Assembly (NCBI RefSeq): GCF_028745515.1
Contig: NZ_JAQZSG010000016.1
Coordinates: 25,210 to 89,209 of the forward strand
From: Paenibacillus thermotolerans
GTDB lineage: Bacteria; Bacillota; Bacilli; Paenibacillales; YIM-B00363
DNA length: 64,000 nucleotides
Direction: 5' to 3'
The position numbers were made by a program, and so were the translations under genes. This document shows, one piece after another, positions 1 to 9,318 of the stretch (within the stretch, counting starts at the first letter, position 1; the number at the start of each line of letters is the position of its first letter). The notes beneath the pieces were generated by a model. That model had not been told where the DNA came from and made no database searches. It saw only the letters and a program-made list of their open reading frames with translations.

Positions 1-7
1 CAACTAT

Positions 8-1183
8 TTATTTCCCGAGCAATGTTTGCATAGCGAATTCAAAGAAAGCCGACGTATCTTCCTGCGAACCGAACCCCGCCTGCGCCATGACGGTACTGCC
101 CCCGCCTTTGCCGTGAAACTGTCCCACATGCTCTTTAATGAAGGCGCCGCAGGAACGTTCGAATCGGCCGCTGTGCGCAAGGACGACTTTGCAGCCCGTA
201 AAGTCGGCGAGCAGGACGGGAACGTCGCTCATCGTCGTAAGCTTTAGCGCTAAGCTTTGCAGCTCCTTCAGCGGCTTGTCCTCAAACGAATGCGCGATCA
301 GGCCGTCTTCCCTCATCTCTAAAAGCTCGCGAGCCGCATATGTATCGTTCGCCTCCTTCAGCGCCGCAAGCTCTGTCTGAAGTAGCCTCTGCTCCAGCTC
401 CCACTTCTCGATGCGGTCGATAATTTCGTCCTTCCCCGTATTGAATTTCGCAGACAGCTCCCCCAATATCCCAAGGCAGTCATTAAATTCCTCTAAAGCC
501 CTGTTTCCGCATTTGAAAGTAATTCGGGTATTCCCCTTCATCTTTTCCGCTCTCAGCAGCTTGATCATTCCGATTCCGCCCGTCGAACCGACATGCGTCC
601 CGCCGCAGGCGTTATACTCCACGCCTTCGATCTCGACAATCCGCACCTGACCGGTCACCTTCGGCGGCTTGACCAGCGGCAGACGGGATGCCTCCTCCTC
701 GGAAACCATATAAGCGCGAATGCGGCGGTTATCGTAAACGGCTTGATTCACTTCACGCTCCAGAGAGACAAGCTCCTCCGGCGACAGCTCGGATCGCTCC
801 ACATCGATCGTCGCGGCTTCGGCGCCTAGATGGAAGCTTACCGTCATAGCGCCATAAAGCTTTAAGCATACGGCCGACAACAGATGCTGGCCGCTGTGCT
901 GCTGCATATGATCGAACCTCCGCCGCCAGTCGATCCGGCATGCCGCCGCCGTCCCCTCTGGCAATCGCTCCACTTTATGCAGCATTTTATCTTCCTCGCT
1001 AACGACGTCAAGAACGTGAATTCCGTTGATCGTCCCATAATCGCAAGGCTGTCCTCCTCCATGAGGATAAAAGGCGCTTTCTTCCAAAACGACGTACCAT
1101 CCGTCCTGCCTTTTGAGCGTCTCAGTGATCCGCGTCTCCCATTCCGTCAGGTATGCGGAGTCGTAATACAATCTATTAGTCAT
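8..1183 (-). CDS. Alanyl-tRNA editing protein (AlaX-L type, with DHHA1 domain)
   Basis: 391 aa protein that should hydrolyse mischarged Ser-tRNA(Ala) or Gly-tRNA(Ala) in the cytosol. The N-terminal half is the AlaRS second additional domain with the zinc-binding pair HSGQH (about residues 95-99) and CGGTH (about 193-197). The N-terminal part also has the GGGQP motif near residue 43. The C-terminal part, ending in HGKGGGS and a DHHA1-like fold, places it in the long AlaX class (about 390-400 aa) rather than the short one. It lies 4 nt downstream of a GNAT gene, so the two are probably co-transcribed. The ribosome site (AAGGGA, about 9 nt before ATG) is modest. The family call is firm; the preferred mischarged substrate cannot be told from sequence. 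Confidence 0.93.
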   Translation of the reverse strand: MTNRLYYDSAYLTEWETRITETLKRQDGWYVVLEESAFYPHGGGQPCDYGTINGIHVLDVVSEEDKMLHKVERLPEGTAAACRIDWRRRFDHMQQHSGQHLLSAVCLKLYGAMTVSFHLGAEAATIDVERSELSPEELVSLEREVNQAVYDNRRIRAYMVSEEEASRLPLVKPPKVTGQVRIVEIEGVEYNACGGTHVGSTGGIGMIKLLRAEKMKGNTRITFKCGNRALEEFNDCLGILGELSAKFNTGKDEIIDRIEKWELEQRLLQTELAALKEANDTYAARELLEMREDGLIAHSFEDKPLKELQSLALKLTTMSDVPVLLADFTGCKVVLAHSGRFERSCGAFIKEHVGQFHGKGGGSTVMAQAGFGSQEDTSAFFEFAMQTLLGK

Positions 1184-1187
1184 AAGC

Positions 1188-1607
1188 TCAAATCCCTTCC
1201 ATTCCGTTTAGTTTTTCCATGACGATATATTCCTTCCCGCCCTTGACGAAAGTACAATCCGTCTCTTGCAAGCCGAATTTTCGGTAGAAATCCGCTTTTT
1301 CTTTTCTTGCGTTGCAGAAAATCCGCTTTACGCCCGCTCGTTCGGCCGCCTCCAGCACATGGTGCAGCAGCCGGCTCCCATATCCTTTCCCCTGCAAGGC
1401 TTGTACAGTTGCAAATTTTCGAAACTGAGCTTCCTCGCCATCCACGAACAGTGACACGACCGAAGCAAGCCGCTCCCCGATAAATAGCCCATAATGCGCG
1501 CCTTTGTCGTCATCCTGTAATTTTACATAATCTATATCCCGCTCCGGCCACATCACTTCGTGTCTGATTTCCCAAGCTTGTTCTTTGTCGATCGTTCTGA
1601 TTTCCAC
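1188..1607 (-). CDS. GNAT family N-acetyltransferase
   Basis: About 139 aa. The acetyl-CoA loop appears as QGKGYGSRLLHHVLE (the R/Q-x-x-G-x-G/A signature) in the middle of the protein, followed by the typical C-terminal strand FYRKFGLQETD. I place the start at a GTG at 1607, because GAGG sits 8 nt before it; an in-frame GTG at 1616 would overlap this ribosome site. The substrate is unknown. The close spacing to the alanyl-tRNA editing gene suggests one transcript, but not a shared function. This is a generic small GNAT of the ElaA/YjcF-like size. Confidence 0.85.
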   Translation of the reverse strand: MEIRTIDKEQAWEIRHEVMWPERDIDYVKLQDDDKGAHYGLFIGERLASVVSLFVDGEEAQFRKFATVQALQGKGYGSRLLHHVLEAAERAGVKRIFCNARKEKADFYRKFGLQETDCTFVKGGKEYIVMEKLNGMEGI

Positions 1608-1761
1608 AGCCTGCACCTCAATTTAAAAAACCCTGCCTTAAAAATAACGAACCGCGGGCTGAATTGCAAAGGATTCGATTTAATAGAAAGCAGATGCAAG
1701 AATCATATTTTCTGTTACAATGGAGGGAACATTTACCAAAATAAAACAAAGAGGCGAAACG

Positions 1762-2787
1762 ATGAGCTTAATCCAAGTGGAGGCATTGACGAAAACATTC
1801 AAGCAGCCGATTAAGGATCCCGGTTTAGCCGGTGCGGTAAAGCACTTGTTCACCCAAAAATATAAAGAAAAGATCGCGGTGAACGGAATTGATCTTACGA
1901 TTCATGAAGGGGAAACGGTCGCTTACGTCGGCCCGAACGGAGCCGGCAAATCAACGACCATAAAAATGCTGACTGGCGTATTGGTGCCCACCTCCGGAAA
2001 GGTGGTCGTCGACGGGCTCGTTCCGAGCGAGAAACGCATCCAGAACGCCAAGAAGATCGGCGTCGTATTCGGGCAGCGCACGCAGCTTTGGTGGGACTTG
2101 CCGCTCACCGAGTCATTCTCGCTGCTGAAAGACATATACGAGATTCCGCAGCACGTTTACAAAGAAAATATGGATCGCTTCGTCGAGCTGCTCGGCATGG
2201 AAGATTTCCTTCACTTGTCCGCCCGAAAAATATCGCTCGGCCAGCGGATGCGCGCCGATCTGGCCGCGGCGTTGCTCCATAATCCGAAGATCGTTTATTT
2301 GGACGAGCCTACGATCGGTCTCGATATTGCCGTGAAGGAACGAATCCGCACGTTTATCAAGCAATTGAACAAGGAGCAGGGTACGACCGTCATGCTGACG
2401 ACCCATGATTTGGAGGACATCGAGGACATTTGCCGGCGTTTAGTCATCATCGATCAAGGACGCATCATCTACGACGGGGAATTGCAGGCGGTGAAAGATT
2501 TGTTCGCAAGGGATCGGACGATACATTTCCAGGTCGAGCATCCGATTCCGAATCTTCATAGCATTGTCGAACAGCTGCACGGGGTAAGTTTGGAGCAAGA
2601 AGAGGGGAACGCATTCTCTATTCGGTTCAACCGGTTTCAAATTTCCGCCGGCGAGGTGGCAGGGCACATCATGAAGCACGGCAGCGTCAGCGATTTTCGC
2701 ATTGATGAGCCCAAGATCGAACACGTCATCCGCAAGGTGTATTCCGGCGAGCTTGAGCTCGGAAGTCCGGAGGAGAAGGGAGCATAG
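1762..2787 (+). CDS. ABC-2 type transporter ATP-binding protein (COG4586-like)
   Basis: 341 aa nucleotide-binding subunit. Visible: Walker A GPNGAGKST, an unusual but recognisable signature ISLGQRMRADLA, Walker B VYLDEPTIGLD, and the H-loop TTHDLED. The N-terminal stretch KTFKQPIKDPGL plus the insertion before the Walker A is typical of the COG4586 group, which pairs with two COG4587/COG3694 permeases, exactly what follows. An upstream in-frame ATG at 1720 has no ribosome site; the ATG at 1762 has AGAGGCG in front, so I choose it. The complex probably exports an unidentified substrate (drug, peptide or lipid). A possible -10 TACAAT lies at 1716-1721. Confidence 0.93.
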   Translation: MSLIQVEALTKTFKQPIKDPGLAGAVKHLFTQKYKEKIAVNGIDLTIHEGETVAYVGPNGAGKSTTIKMLTGVLVPTSGKVVVDGLVPSEKRIQNAKKIGVVFGQRTQLWWDLPLTESFSLLKDIYEIPQHVYKENMDRFVELLGMEDFLHLSARKISLGQRMRADLAAALLHNPKIVYLDEPTIGLDIAVKERIRTFIKQLNKEQGTTVMLTTHDLEDIEDICRRLVIIDQGRIIYDGELQAVKDLFARDRTIHFQVEHPIPNLHSIVEQLHGVSLEQEEGNAFSIRFNRFQISAGEVAGHIMKHGSVSDFRIDEPKIEHVIRKVYSGELELGSPEEKGA

Positions 2788-2789
2788 CG

Positions 2790-3587
2790 GTGATCAAGAA
2801 GAAGTACGTATCCATTGCCAAAAATACGATGCAGCACACGCTTGCCTACCGCTCCACGTACTTTATCAGCCTGCTCGGGAGCTTTATTTTCATCTTCTCG
2901 ATGCTTTACTTATGGAAGGCGATTTTTTCCGGCCGGGAGCAGTTGTCGGGCTTTACTTGGGAGCAGATGAAAGTCTACTTATTGATAACATTTCTGACCA
3001 ATTCTCTGATCTCATGGTATTCGGAAACGAAAATCTCCAGAAAAATTGTAAGCGGAGACGTAGTCATGGACTTATTAAAGCCGGTCGATTTCCAGAAAGC
3101 GCGCATAGCGGAAACGGTAGGCTCCAGCCTCTTGGAAGGCGGAATCGCGGCCGTCATGATCGCAGTCATTCTGTTTTTCACGCAAGGCTTCATGCTGCCG
3201 CCCTCCGCCGGTTCCGGCATTTTATTTCTCATCAGTCTGGGTGCGTCCCTGCTCATCAAATTCGGAATCATCTACTTGGCGAGCCTGACCTGCTTCTGGA
3301 GCTCGAACGGCATCGGAATCGCTTGGACGAGAGCGGCGCTCACTAATTTTTTCTCCGGAGCGCTCGTTCCGATCCCCTTCTTTCCGAACTGGCTGCAGAC
3401 AATCGCTTATGGGCTGCCTTTTCAAGGGATCGTGCATATCCCTGCTTCCATATACCTCGGTAAAGTAACCGAGGCACAATTGCTCCAAAGCTTGGCGCTT
3501 CAACTGTTTTGGGTAATTGCACTTTGGACGCTGGGCATACCGATGTGGAAATGGGCGGTCCGGCAAGTGACGATTCACGGCGGATAG
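2790..3587 (+). CDS. ABC-2 type transporter permease subunit 1
   Basis: 265 aa integral membrane protein with about six hydrophobic segments, starting with a short basic N-terminus (MIKKKYVS). It starts at GTG 2790, 2 nt after the ATPase stop codon and behind the GGAGAAGGGAG ribosome site inside the end of that gene, so it is translationally linked to it. Size, position and topology match the COG4587 permeases that form a heterodimer with a COG3694 partner. No substrate information can be read from the sequence. Confidence 0.88.
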   Translation: MIKKKYVSIAKNTMQHTLAYRSTYFISLLGSFIFIFSMLYLWKAIFSGREQLSGFTWEQMKVYLLITFLTNSLISWYSETKISRKIVSGDVVMDLLKPVDFQKARIAETVGSSLLEGGIAAVMIAVILFFTQGFMLPPSAGSGILFLISLGASLLIKFGIIYLASLTCFWSSNGIGIAWTRAALTNFFSGALVPIPFFPNWLQTIAYGLPFQGIVHIPASIYLGKVTEAQLLQSLALQLFWVIALWTLGIPMWKWAVRQVTIHGG

Positions 3588-3599
3588 GGGGATGTTTCT

Positions 3600-4397
3600 A
3601 TGAGACCGGTAAGACTCGTATACGTATATTTCCGCCTGATGAGTCAGCATTTGAAGTCGATACTCGAATATCAGGCCGATTTTCTAATTACTTTAGTCGC
3701 GGCGTTGCTTACGCAGCTGCTGGGCTTTGTGTTTTTATGGGTCGTCTATCAGCGCATCCCGGAAATCAACGGCTGGAGCTTTTGGGAGGTTGCCTTCATT
3801 TATGCGACGATCTTTTTTACCGAGGGCTTTTCCTCCTTGTTCTTTAACGGAATGTGGCACTTGGGCACGTTAGTCAACAGAGGCGGATTGGATCGGTATT
3901 TGGTAAGGCCGATGCCGGCCGCTCTACAAGTATTAACGACCGAATTCGGCATTGGCGGGGTCGGAAACTTAGTATTAGGCGGTATAATTATTTTCCAAGC
4001 GCTGCAGCATATACAAACCGAATGGACTTTATCCAAAATAGTGATTGCGGCGGTCTTGATTTTTTCGGGCATGGTCATACGGGTGAGCGTTATTTTCGCC
4101 GCATGCTGCCAAGTATTTTGGACCGGGAGCAGCAACACCTCATTTCCTCATATGGTCCATACGTTATCCGATTTTGCCAAGTACCCGATTACGATCTACA
4201 ATCTCGGGGTGCAGGCGCTGGTCACCGTGATCGTTCCGTATGCGTTCATCAGCTTTTTTCCGGCGTCGTATATTATAGGCAAAGCGGATTGGGCCGTATG
4301 GGGACTGCTGTCTCCCCTTGTAGCCATATATACTGCGGCGGCTGCTTTATGGATTTTTCGAACAGGCATCCGCCGATACGAAAGCTCTGGTAATTAA
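3600..4397 (+). CDS. ABC-2 type transporter permease subunit 2
   Basis: 265 aa membrane protein with about six transmembrane segments, the same length as the preceding permease but only distantly similar. Starts at ATG 3600 behind GGGGGATG, 12 nt after the previous gene, and completes the ATPase-permease-permease operon. The order matches COG4586-COG4587-COG3694 exporters. The operon ends at the bidirectional hairpin near 4652-4693. Confidence 0.88.
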   Translation: MRPVRLVYVYFRLMSQHLKSILEYQADFLITLVAALLTQLLGFVFLWVVYQRIPEINGWSFWEVAFIYATIFFTEGFSSLFFNGMWHLGTLVNRGGLDRYLVRPMPAALQVLTTEFGIGGVGNLVLGGIIIFQALQHIQTEWTLSKIVIAAVLIFSGMVIRVSVIFAACCQVFWTGSSNTSFPHMVHTLSDFAKYPITIYNLGVQALVTVIVPYAFISFFPASYIIGKADWAVWGLLSPLVAIYTAAAALWIFRTGIRRYESSGN

Positions 4398-4466
4398 CGT
4401 TTGGTTCGGCGACAATTTGAGCAGGCAGGGGGGCAGGCGGTCAAGGTTGTGCAGAGGTTTGTCAGC

Positions 4467-4581
4467 GAGATTGACAAATTAATCCGTGTCGGCTGACTAA
4501 TTTGTCAATCTCAGCGACAACCGCTTCCACTAGTCAATCAAATTGACTATTTTGTCTCTTTACGCTGACTAATTTGTCAAT
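4467..4581. repeat. Cluster of TGACAAATTAG inverted and direct repeats
   Basis: A perfect 15-bp inverted repeat GAGATTGACAAATTA (4467-4481) / TAATTTGTCAATCTC (4498-4512) encloses a 16-nt loop. GCTGACTAATTTGTCAAT occurs twice, at 4492-4509 and 4564-4581, identical over 18 nt. Between them lies TAGTCAAT-CAA-ATTGACTA (4531-4549), a perfect 8-bp palindrome. This fills much of the 300-bp space between two convergent transcription units. It has no poly-T tract and so is not a plain terminator; it is more like a dispersed intergenic repeat. Function unknown. Confidence 0.75.
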
Positions 4582-4651
4582 ATGACTGACATTTCCGCGA
4601 AGCATCCGGAGTTAAGGTGATAAGGGAGCTGAAACACCCGGAAATTAATGT

Positions 4652-4693
4652 AAAAAAGCGTATAACGCCACAAATAGGCGCTATACGCTTTTT
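4652..4693. terminator. Bidirectional intrinsic terminator between ABC-2 operon and ectD
   Basis: AAAAAGCGTATA-ACGCC pairs with GGCG-CTATACGCTTTTT around a 7-nt loop (ACAAATA), with a single A/C mismatch in the stem. A and T tracts flank both sides, so it can stop transcription of both the plus-strand ABC operon and the minus-strand ectoine operon. Confidence 0.85.
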
Positions 4694-4699
4694 CGATGG

Positions 4700-5581
4700 T
4701 TACTCCCTCGCAGCGATATGCTCCGGCCGGGGCTGCAATCCGGAAAACGGCGCGTTCAACCGGTTCTCGACACTGTTAAATACGATAAATACGTTGCTGC
4801 GGGGAAACGGCGTAATGTTGCTGTTCGAGCCGTGCATAATGTTGCAGTCGAAAAACACGATCGACCCCGCCTTCCCGGCAGGCTGCTCAATGCCGCCGCG
4901 ATTGACGAGCCACGTCAAGCTCTCTTGGTCGGGCACGCCGAATTGCTGCCGCCGCAGTGACGTTTCGTAGTTTTTCTCGGGCGTCCTCCCGACACAGGCT
5001 ACATAATGCCGATGGGAGCCCGGAATTACCATCAAGGGGCCGTTAAACGGGTAATTATCGCTCAGTGCAATGGAGCAGCTAAGCGCTCTCATCCGCGGCA
5101 TGCCGTCTTCGACGTGCCACGTCTCGAAATCGGAGTGCCATTGAAACTCCTTGCCCTGGAAACCCGGTTTAAAGTTAATGCGGGACTGGTGTACGTACAC
5201 TTCGCTTCCTAATATTTGCTTCACCGCCGCTTGCAGCTTCGGATGCAAGGACAAGGATCGAAACACCTCGTTGTCCCGATGCACCGCAAATATGGACCGC
5301 ACCTCGTCGCCTTCCGGCTCTAGAATGACCTCCGCTCTTCGCTCGCCTCTGCCGGCTTCCAGCAACCTGCCCATCTCCAATTGAAGCGTTTCAACCTCAA
5401 GCGGGGTAAAAAAGCGTTCCATAAACAAGTACCCGTTCCGGTCATAAGCTGCTATATGTTCTTTCGAAAGCGGACCGCTGTAATCATTCGGATACACGAC
5501 CGGATCCAGACGATCCGATATGTGCGGTTGATCGGCTACTCTGGACGGGTAAGCATCAATCATCGTTTCGTTAAGCGTCAT
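4700..5581 (-). CDS. ectD: Ectoine hydroxylase
   Basis: 293 aa Fe(II)/2-oxoglutarate dioxygenase that converts ectoine to 5-hydroxyectoine in the cytosol. The iron ligands fit the family: H149 and D151 in FQWHSDFETWH and H250 in NIMHGSN. The stretch EDGMPRMRALS and the PGSH motif near 187-190 are EctD hallmarks, and the length matches known EctD (about 295-300 aa). I choose ATG 5581, with AGGAAGGAGAT in front; the in-frame ATG at 5608 lies upstream of that ribosome site. It is the last gene of the ehuBCDA-ectABCD operon, 26 nt after ectC, and is followed by a strong terminator. Confidence 0.97.
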   Translation of the reverse strand: MTLNETMIDAYPSRVADQPHISDRLDPVVYPNDYSGPLSKEHIAAYDRNGYLFMERFFTPLEVETLQLEMGRLLEAGRGERRAEVILEPEGDEVRSIFAVHRDNEVFRSLSLHPKLQAAVKQILGSEVYVHQSRINFKPGFQGKEFQWHSDFETWHVEDGMPRMRALSCSIALSDNYPFNGPLMVIPGSHRHYVACVGRTPEKNYETSLRRQQFGVPDQESLTWLVNRGGIEQPAGKAGSIVFFDCNIMHGSNSNITPFPRSNVFIVFNSVENRLNAPFSGLQPRPEHIAARE

Positions 5582-5607
5582 AACTATCGATCTCCTTCCT
5601 AGAAGCA

Positions 5608-5991
5608 TTATGTTAACAACGGATAAACGCCCTCTCGATCATGCGTTTCTTGTCCGGTGCAAGGCGGATTAAATACACACACCACCCGGAGATCGCGTTT
5701 GACTTCCATGCGGTGCCGGTCATGCTCGTTCAGCAAATACATCGTCCCCGGCGTAATGAAGTGCCGCTCGCCTGTTTTTAAGTCCGTCAGCACGCCTTCG
5801 CCTTCAATGCAGTACACTGCTTCAATGTGATGTTTGTACCACATATCCGTCACCGTACCCGCGTACATTACCGTATCGTGGAGGGAAAATCCGACTTCGT
5901 CGTCCTTCAGAATGAGCCGGCGGCTTTCCCATGTTTCCGCCTTCACATCGCGATCGGTGCCTTGAATTGTCTCCAGATTTCTTACGATCAT
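5608..5991 (-). CDS. ectC: L-ectoine synthase
   Basis: 127 aa cupin that cyclises N-gamma-acetyl-diaminobutyrate to ectoine. It begins [14 protein letters not shown] and contains the family segments [16 protein letters not shown] and [14 protein letters not shown], which carry the metal-binding and active-site residues (for example E57 and H93 equivalents by position). The length is exactly that of the family. Its ATG overlaps the ectB stop (ATGA), so the two are translationally coupled. Confidence 0.97.
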   Translation of the reverse strand: MIVRNLETIQGTDRDVKAETWESRRLILKDDEVGFSLHDTVMYAGTVTDMWYKHHIEAVYCIEGEGVLTDLKTGERHFITPGTMYLLNEHDRHRMEVKRDLRVVCVFNPPCTGQETHDREGVYPLLT

Positions 5992-7292
5992 GATTTTCTC
6001 TCCCTTCGATTTGCCAATGCGGCCTCTACAGCCGCATCGATTCGTTCAAAGCCTTGATTCAGCCCGGTTTCGTCGATGATCAGCGGCGGAAGCAGCTTAA
6101 ACACCTCGTCGCTCGGACCCGACGTTTCCATAATGAGGCCCCGCTTAAACGCTTCCCGGCATATATCCGATGCGAGCCCCTCCGGACCGCAGGCGATCCC
6201 TTGAATCAATCCCCTCCCCCGAAGCTCTCCTTGCAGCCCAGGGTATTTCGTTAATAAGTGAAATAAGAAGTGCGTGATCACATCTGCTTTGCGAAGCGTC
6301 CCCTTCTCGAACGAACCGTCCTTCCAATATTCCAAAGCGGCCGCAGCCGTAACAAAAGCCAAGTTGTTGCCTCGAAACGTGCCGTTATGCTCTCCCGGCG
6401 CCCACCGGTCATATTCGGGCTTAATCAGCGTCAGCGCCAGCGGCAAGCCGTAGCCGCCGATCGATTTGGACAGGCACACAATATCCGGATGAATTCCCGC
6501 AGGCTCGAAGCTGAAGAAAGGGCCTGTTCTGCCGCACCCGACCTGAACATCGTCGACGATAAGCAGCATGCCGAACTTTCGGCAGATCGCTTCAATTTTC
6601 CGAAGCCACTGGAACGAAGCGGTGTTTAAGCCTCCTTCGCCTTGAACCGTCTCCACGATGACGGCTGCCGGAGCTTCGACGCCGCTGCCGCCGTCTTCGA
6701 TCATTCGCTCGATATAATCGGCCGTATCCGCCTCCAGCCCGAAATAGTTGTCAAACGGCATCGTAATCGTATGGTTAAGCGGAACGCCCGCACCGCTTCG
6801 CTTAAACCCGTTCCCGGTTACCGCCAAAGCTCCCAGCGTCATACCGTGGAACCCGTTCGTGAAGCTTAGGACGGTTTGTCTGCCGGTTACCTTCCTCGCG
6901 AGCTTCAACGCGCTCTCGACCGAATTCGTGCCCGTCGGCCCCGGAAACATTACCTTATAAGTAAGCTTCCTCGGCTTCAGGATTACCTTCTCGAACGCTT
7001 CGAGCAGCCGGCTCTTCGCCTCCGTCGCCATATCCAAACTATGGGTGATACCGTCCTCCGCAATATATCGGATCAGCTTCTCTTTCAATTCAGGGTTGTT
7101 ATGACCGTAATTTAACGTACCGGCGCCGGCAAAAAAGTCGATATACTCTTTGCCGTTAACGTCCAGCATTTTGTAACCGCTAGCTTTGGTGAATAGGGTA
7201 GGAAAGCTTCTGCAGTAGCTTCGAACCTCGGATTCCATCCGGTCAAAAACGGATAAATAAGATTCGGCAACCGCCGTCGATTGTAAACTCAT
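5988..7292 (-). CDS. ectB: Diaminobutyrate-2-oxoglutarate transaminase (ectoine type)
   Basis: 434 aa class III PLP aminotransferase that makes L-2,4-diaminobutyrate from aspartate semialdehyde and glutamate. Visible: [19 protein letters not shown], the VQGEGG motif, the [11 protein letters not shown] cofactor segment, and the Schiff-base lysine in [12 protein letters not shown]. The N-terminal part carries [14 protein letters not shown], typical of EctB. ATG 7292 follows GAGGAGGAAAC. It sits 27 nt after ectA. No aspartokinase gene (ask_ect) is in this operon, so precursor supply depends on the general aspartate pathway. Confidence 0.97.
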   Translation of the reverse strand: MSLQSTAVAESYLSVFDRMESEVRSYCRSFPTLFTKASGYKMLDVNGKEYIDFFAGAGTLNYGHNNPELKEKLIRYIAEDGITHSLDMATEAKSRLLEAFEKVILKPRKLTYKVMFPGPTGTNSVESALKLARKVTGRQTVLSFTNGFHGMTLGALAVTGNGFKRSGAGVPLNHTITMPFDNYFGLEADTADYIERMIEDGGSGVEAPAAVIVETVQGEGGLNTASFQWLRKIEAICRKFGMLLIVDDVQVGCGRTGPFFSFEPAGIHPDIVCLSKSIGGYGLPLALTLIKPEYDRWAPGEHNGTFRGNNLAFVTAAAALEYWKDGSFEKGTLRKADVITHFLFHLLTKYPGLQGELRGRGLIQGIACGPEGLASDICREAFKRGLIMETSGPSDEVFKLLPPLIIDETGLNQGFERIDAAVEAALANRRERKS

Positions 7293-7319
7293 GCTCGTTT
7301 CCTCCTCTATCGATTTTTC

Positions 7320-7817
7320 TTATCTCATCGGGCCGATTTGAAACAGCATCTCATCCTCGTGCGCGCCTTCCGGAAACAGCTGTGACGTAAAGCATTCCGT
7401 AATCTCGCAGACCGCTTTCCGCTCCCGCGCCAAGCGGAGGAATAGCTGCTGCGACGCCGCGTTAGAAGGCGAAATCGTCGTTTCGATATATCGGATGTCG
7501 GCATGCTCCGGCCGATTCAGGACATGTTCGAGCAGCGCCCGACCCACCCCGCGCCCTCTCGCTTGCTCCTCCACCGCGATTTGCCACACGAACCAAGTAT
7601 CCTTCCTTGCCGGATGGCGAAACCCGGTTACAAAACCGACCGGCTCTCCGTCGAATTCGGCGACGGCGCAAGTGTCGTGGAAATATTTGCCCAGCAACAA
7701 GTAACTGTAAGGCGAATTGACGTCAAGCTTCTCGGAATTACGGACGATTTCCCAAATTCGTCCTCCGTCCGTCTTATTAGGCTTCCTGATCGTAAGCGCC
7801 GGCTTTTCGTCCGCCAT
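7320..7817 (-). CDS. ectA: L-2,4-diaminobutyrate gamma-acetyltransferase
   Basis: 165 aa GNAT enzyme that acetylates diaminobutyrate at the gamma amino group. The sequence TIRKPNKTDGGRIWEI, the DVNSPYSYLLL segment and the acetyl-CoA loop EEQARGRGVGRALL are EctA-specific. The ATG at 7817 overlaps the ehuA stop codon (TGATG); an alternative GTG lies one codon upstream. It is the first synthesis gene, directly after the uptake ATPase gene, which ties import and synthesis into one message. Confidence 0.96.
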   Translation of the reverse strand: MADEKPALTIRKPNKTDGGRIWEIVRNSEKLDVNSPYSYLLLGKYFHDTCAVAEFDGEPVGFVTGFRHPARKDTWFVWQIAVEEQARGRGVGRALLEHVLNRPEHADIRYIETTISPSNAASQQLFLRLARERKAVCEITECFTSQLFPEGAHEDEMLFQIGPMR

Positions 7818-8647
7818 CACAGCTCGGTCCCCCGGAACCTGGATAGGAAAGTTTGCAGCCGCTCGCTTTGGGGATTGTCGAACAACAGCTTCGGAGGGCC
7901 TTGCTCGACGATGTTACCTTCGTCGAAAAATACGACCCGGTCCGCGATATCGCGGGCAAACGCCATTTCATGCGTAATGAGCAGCATGGCCATGTCCCCT
8001 TCCTTAGCGATATCGCGAATGACTCCCAATACTTCGCCTACCAGCTCCGGATCCAGCGCTGAGGTCGGCTCGTCGAACAGCATGATTTTCGGCCGCATGA
8101 CCAGTGCTCTTGCAATCGCCACCCTCTGCTTCTGGCCGCCGGACAGCTGGGCCGGATAAGCGTCCACTTTATCGGCCAGCCCGACCTTACCCAGCATCTC
8201 GATCGAGCGTTCCCGCGCTTCGTGCTTCGATAATCCGAGCACCCGTACCGGGGCTTCCATACAGTTGCGCAGTATCGTCATGTGAGGAAACAGGTTGAAA
8301 TGCTGAAACACCATTCCGATTTTGCCCCTCACCCGGTGAAGATGCCTTTCGCCCGCCCGGACCGGCTTGCCGCGCTTCATTTCATGCCACAGCTGTTCTC
8401 CATCCACTTCAATCGTGCCGTCCGTCGGCTCTTCCAGCGTCATGAGCAACCGCGCAATCGTCGTCTTGCCGGAGCCGCTCGGCCCGATGACCGCAACCTT
8501 CTCTCCGGGAAAAATATCGAGGTCGATCCCCTTCAGTACCTGCAAGTCCCCGAAACTTTTGTGAATATTCCGATATTTTACGATAGGCTCCGCCATTATG
8601 ATTCGTTCCTGTTCCGGCTGCGAACTCATAGAGATCATAGAGCTCAT
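7817..8647 (-). CDS. ehuA: Ectoine/hydroxyectoine ABC transporter ATP-binding protein
   Basis: 276 aa polar-amino-acid-type ABC ATPase. Walker A GPSGSGKTT, Q-loop VFQHFNLFPHMT, signature LSGGQKQRVAIARAL, Walker B IMLFDEPTSALDPE and the H-loop THEM are all intact. The insertion between the ATP-binding strands and the Q-loop (RGKPVRAGERHLHRVRG) is typical of EhuA. ATG 8647 is chosen because GGAGG lies 8 nt upstream; a GTG at 8656 is within this ribosome site, and an ATG further in (8596, MAEPIVKY) has a weaker one. The family identity is supported mainly by the surrounding ehu and ect genes. Confidence 0.9.
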   Translation of the reverse strand: MSSMISMSSQPEQERIIMAEPIVKYRNIHKSFGDLQVLKGIDLDIFPGEKVAVIGPSGSGKTTIARLLMTLEEPTDGTIEVDGEQLWHEMKRGKPVRAGERHLHRVRGKIGMVFQHFNLFPHMTILRNCMEAPVRVLGLSKHEARERSIEMLGKVGLADKVDAYPAQLSGGQKQRVAIARALVMRPKIMLFDEPTSALDPELVGEVLGVIRDIAKEGDMAMLLITHEMAFARDIADRVVFFDEGNIVEQGPPKLLFDNPQSERLQTFLSRFRGTEL

Positions 8648-8652
8648 GGAAC

Positions 8653-9312
8653 TCACCTCCGGTTCAATTTTCTTTCCAATGTATGAATGAGCATGGCCGA
8701 CGGGAGGCTTAACGCTAAGAAGATTACCCCGACCATCGTGACCGCTTCGATATAGCGAAAGTGAGACGATCCGTACAGCTTCGCCTGAAGGAGCATTTCA
8801 GGCAGCGCGATCGCGATTAAAAACGGAGTTTCCTTAAACATCGTAATGAGGTAATTGCCGAGCACCGGGATGACCGGCGGGACGGCCTGGGGCAACACGA
8901 TCCGCGTCCACGTTTGAGCTTTCGAGAAGTTCAACGCGCGCGCCGCCTCCCATTGTCCCTTCGGAATGTTTTCGATGCCCGCCCTGTACACTTCCGACAA
9001 ATAAGTGCTGTAATGTATGCCGAGCGCCGTTATTCCGGCTGCGAACGTTCCGAGCGTAATCCCCCACTCCGGCAATACGTAATAAATGAAGAAGGCTTGC
9101 ACAAGCAAGGGCGTACATCGGATAAAATCAATCACGAACCCGGTCGGCTTAGTGATCCACACCAGCTTTGACCTTCTCAGCAGAGCAAACAATAATCCTA
9201 CAAATAGCGCCACGAAAAATCCGACCGCCGTAGCCGCCACCGTTGTCTTGGCCCCTTCGAGCAGAAGGGGAAAAACCTCTGCGACGACATCCCATTTCCA
9301 TTTTTCCGCCAT
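8653..9312 (-). CDS. ehuD: Ectoine/hydroxyectoine ABC transporter permease (EhuD-like)
   Basis: 219 aa HisM/GlnP-type permease with about five transmembrane segments. The EAA loop reads EAARALNFSKAQTWTRIVLPQAVPPVIP. It starts at ATG 9312 behind GGGAGGTAAACGGAG, 6 nt after the other permease gene. The C and D assignments follow gene order and similarity to the two Ehu permeases; the two could be swapped. Acts as a membrane heterodimer with the other permease and EhuA. Confidence 0.85.
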   Translation of the reverse strand: MAEKWKWDVVAEVFPLLLEGAKTTVAATAVGFFVALFVGLLFALLRRSKLVWITKPTGFVIDFIRCTPLLVQAFFIYYVLPEWGITLGTFAAGITALGIHYSTYLSEVYRAGIENIPKGQWEAARALNFSKAQTWTRIVLPQAVPPVIPVLGNYLITMFKETPFLIAIALPEMLLQAKLYGSSHFRYIEAVTMVGVIFLALSLPSAMLIHTLERKLNRR

Positions 9313-9318
9313 CTCCGT

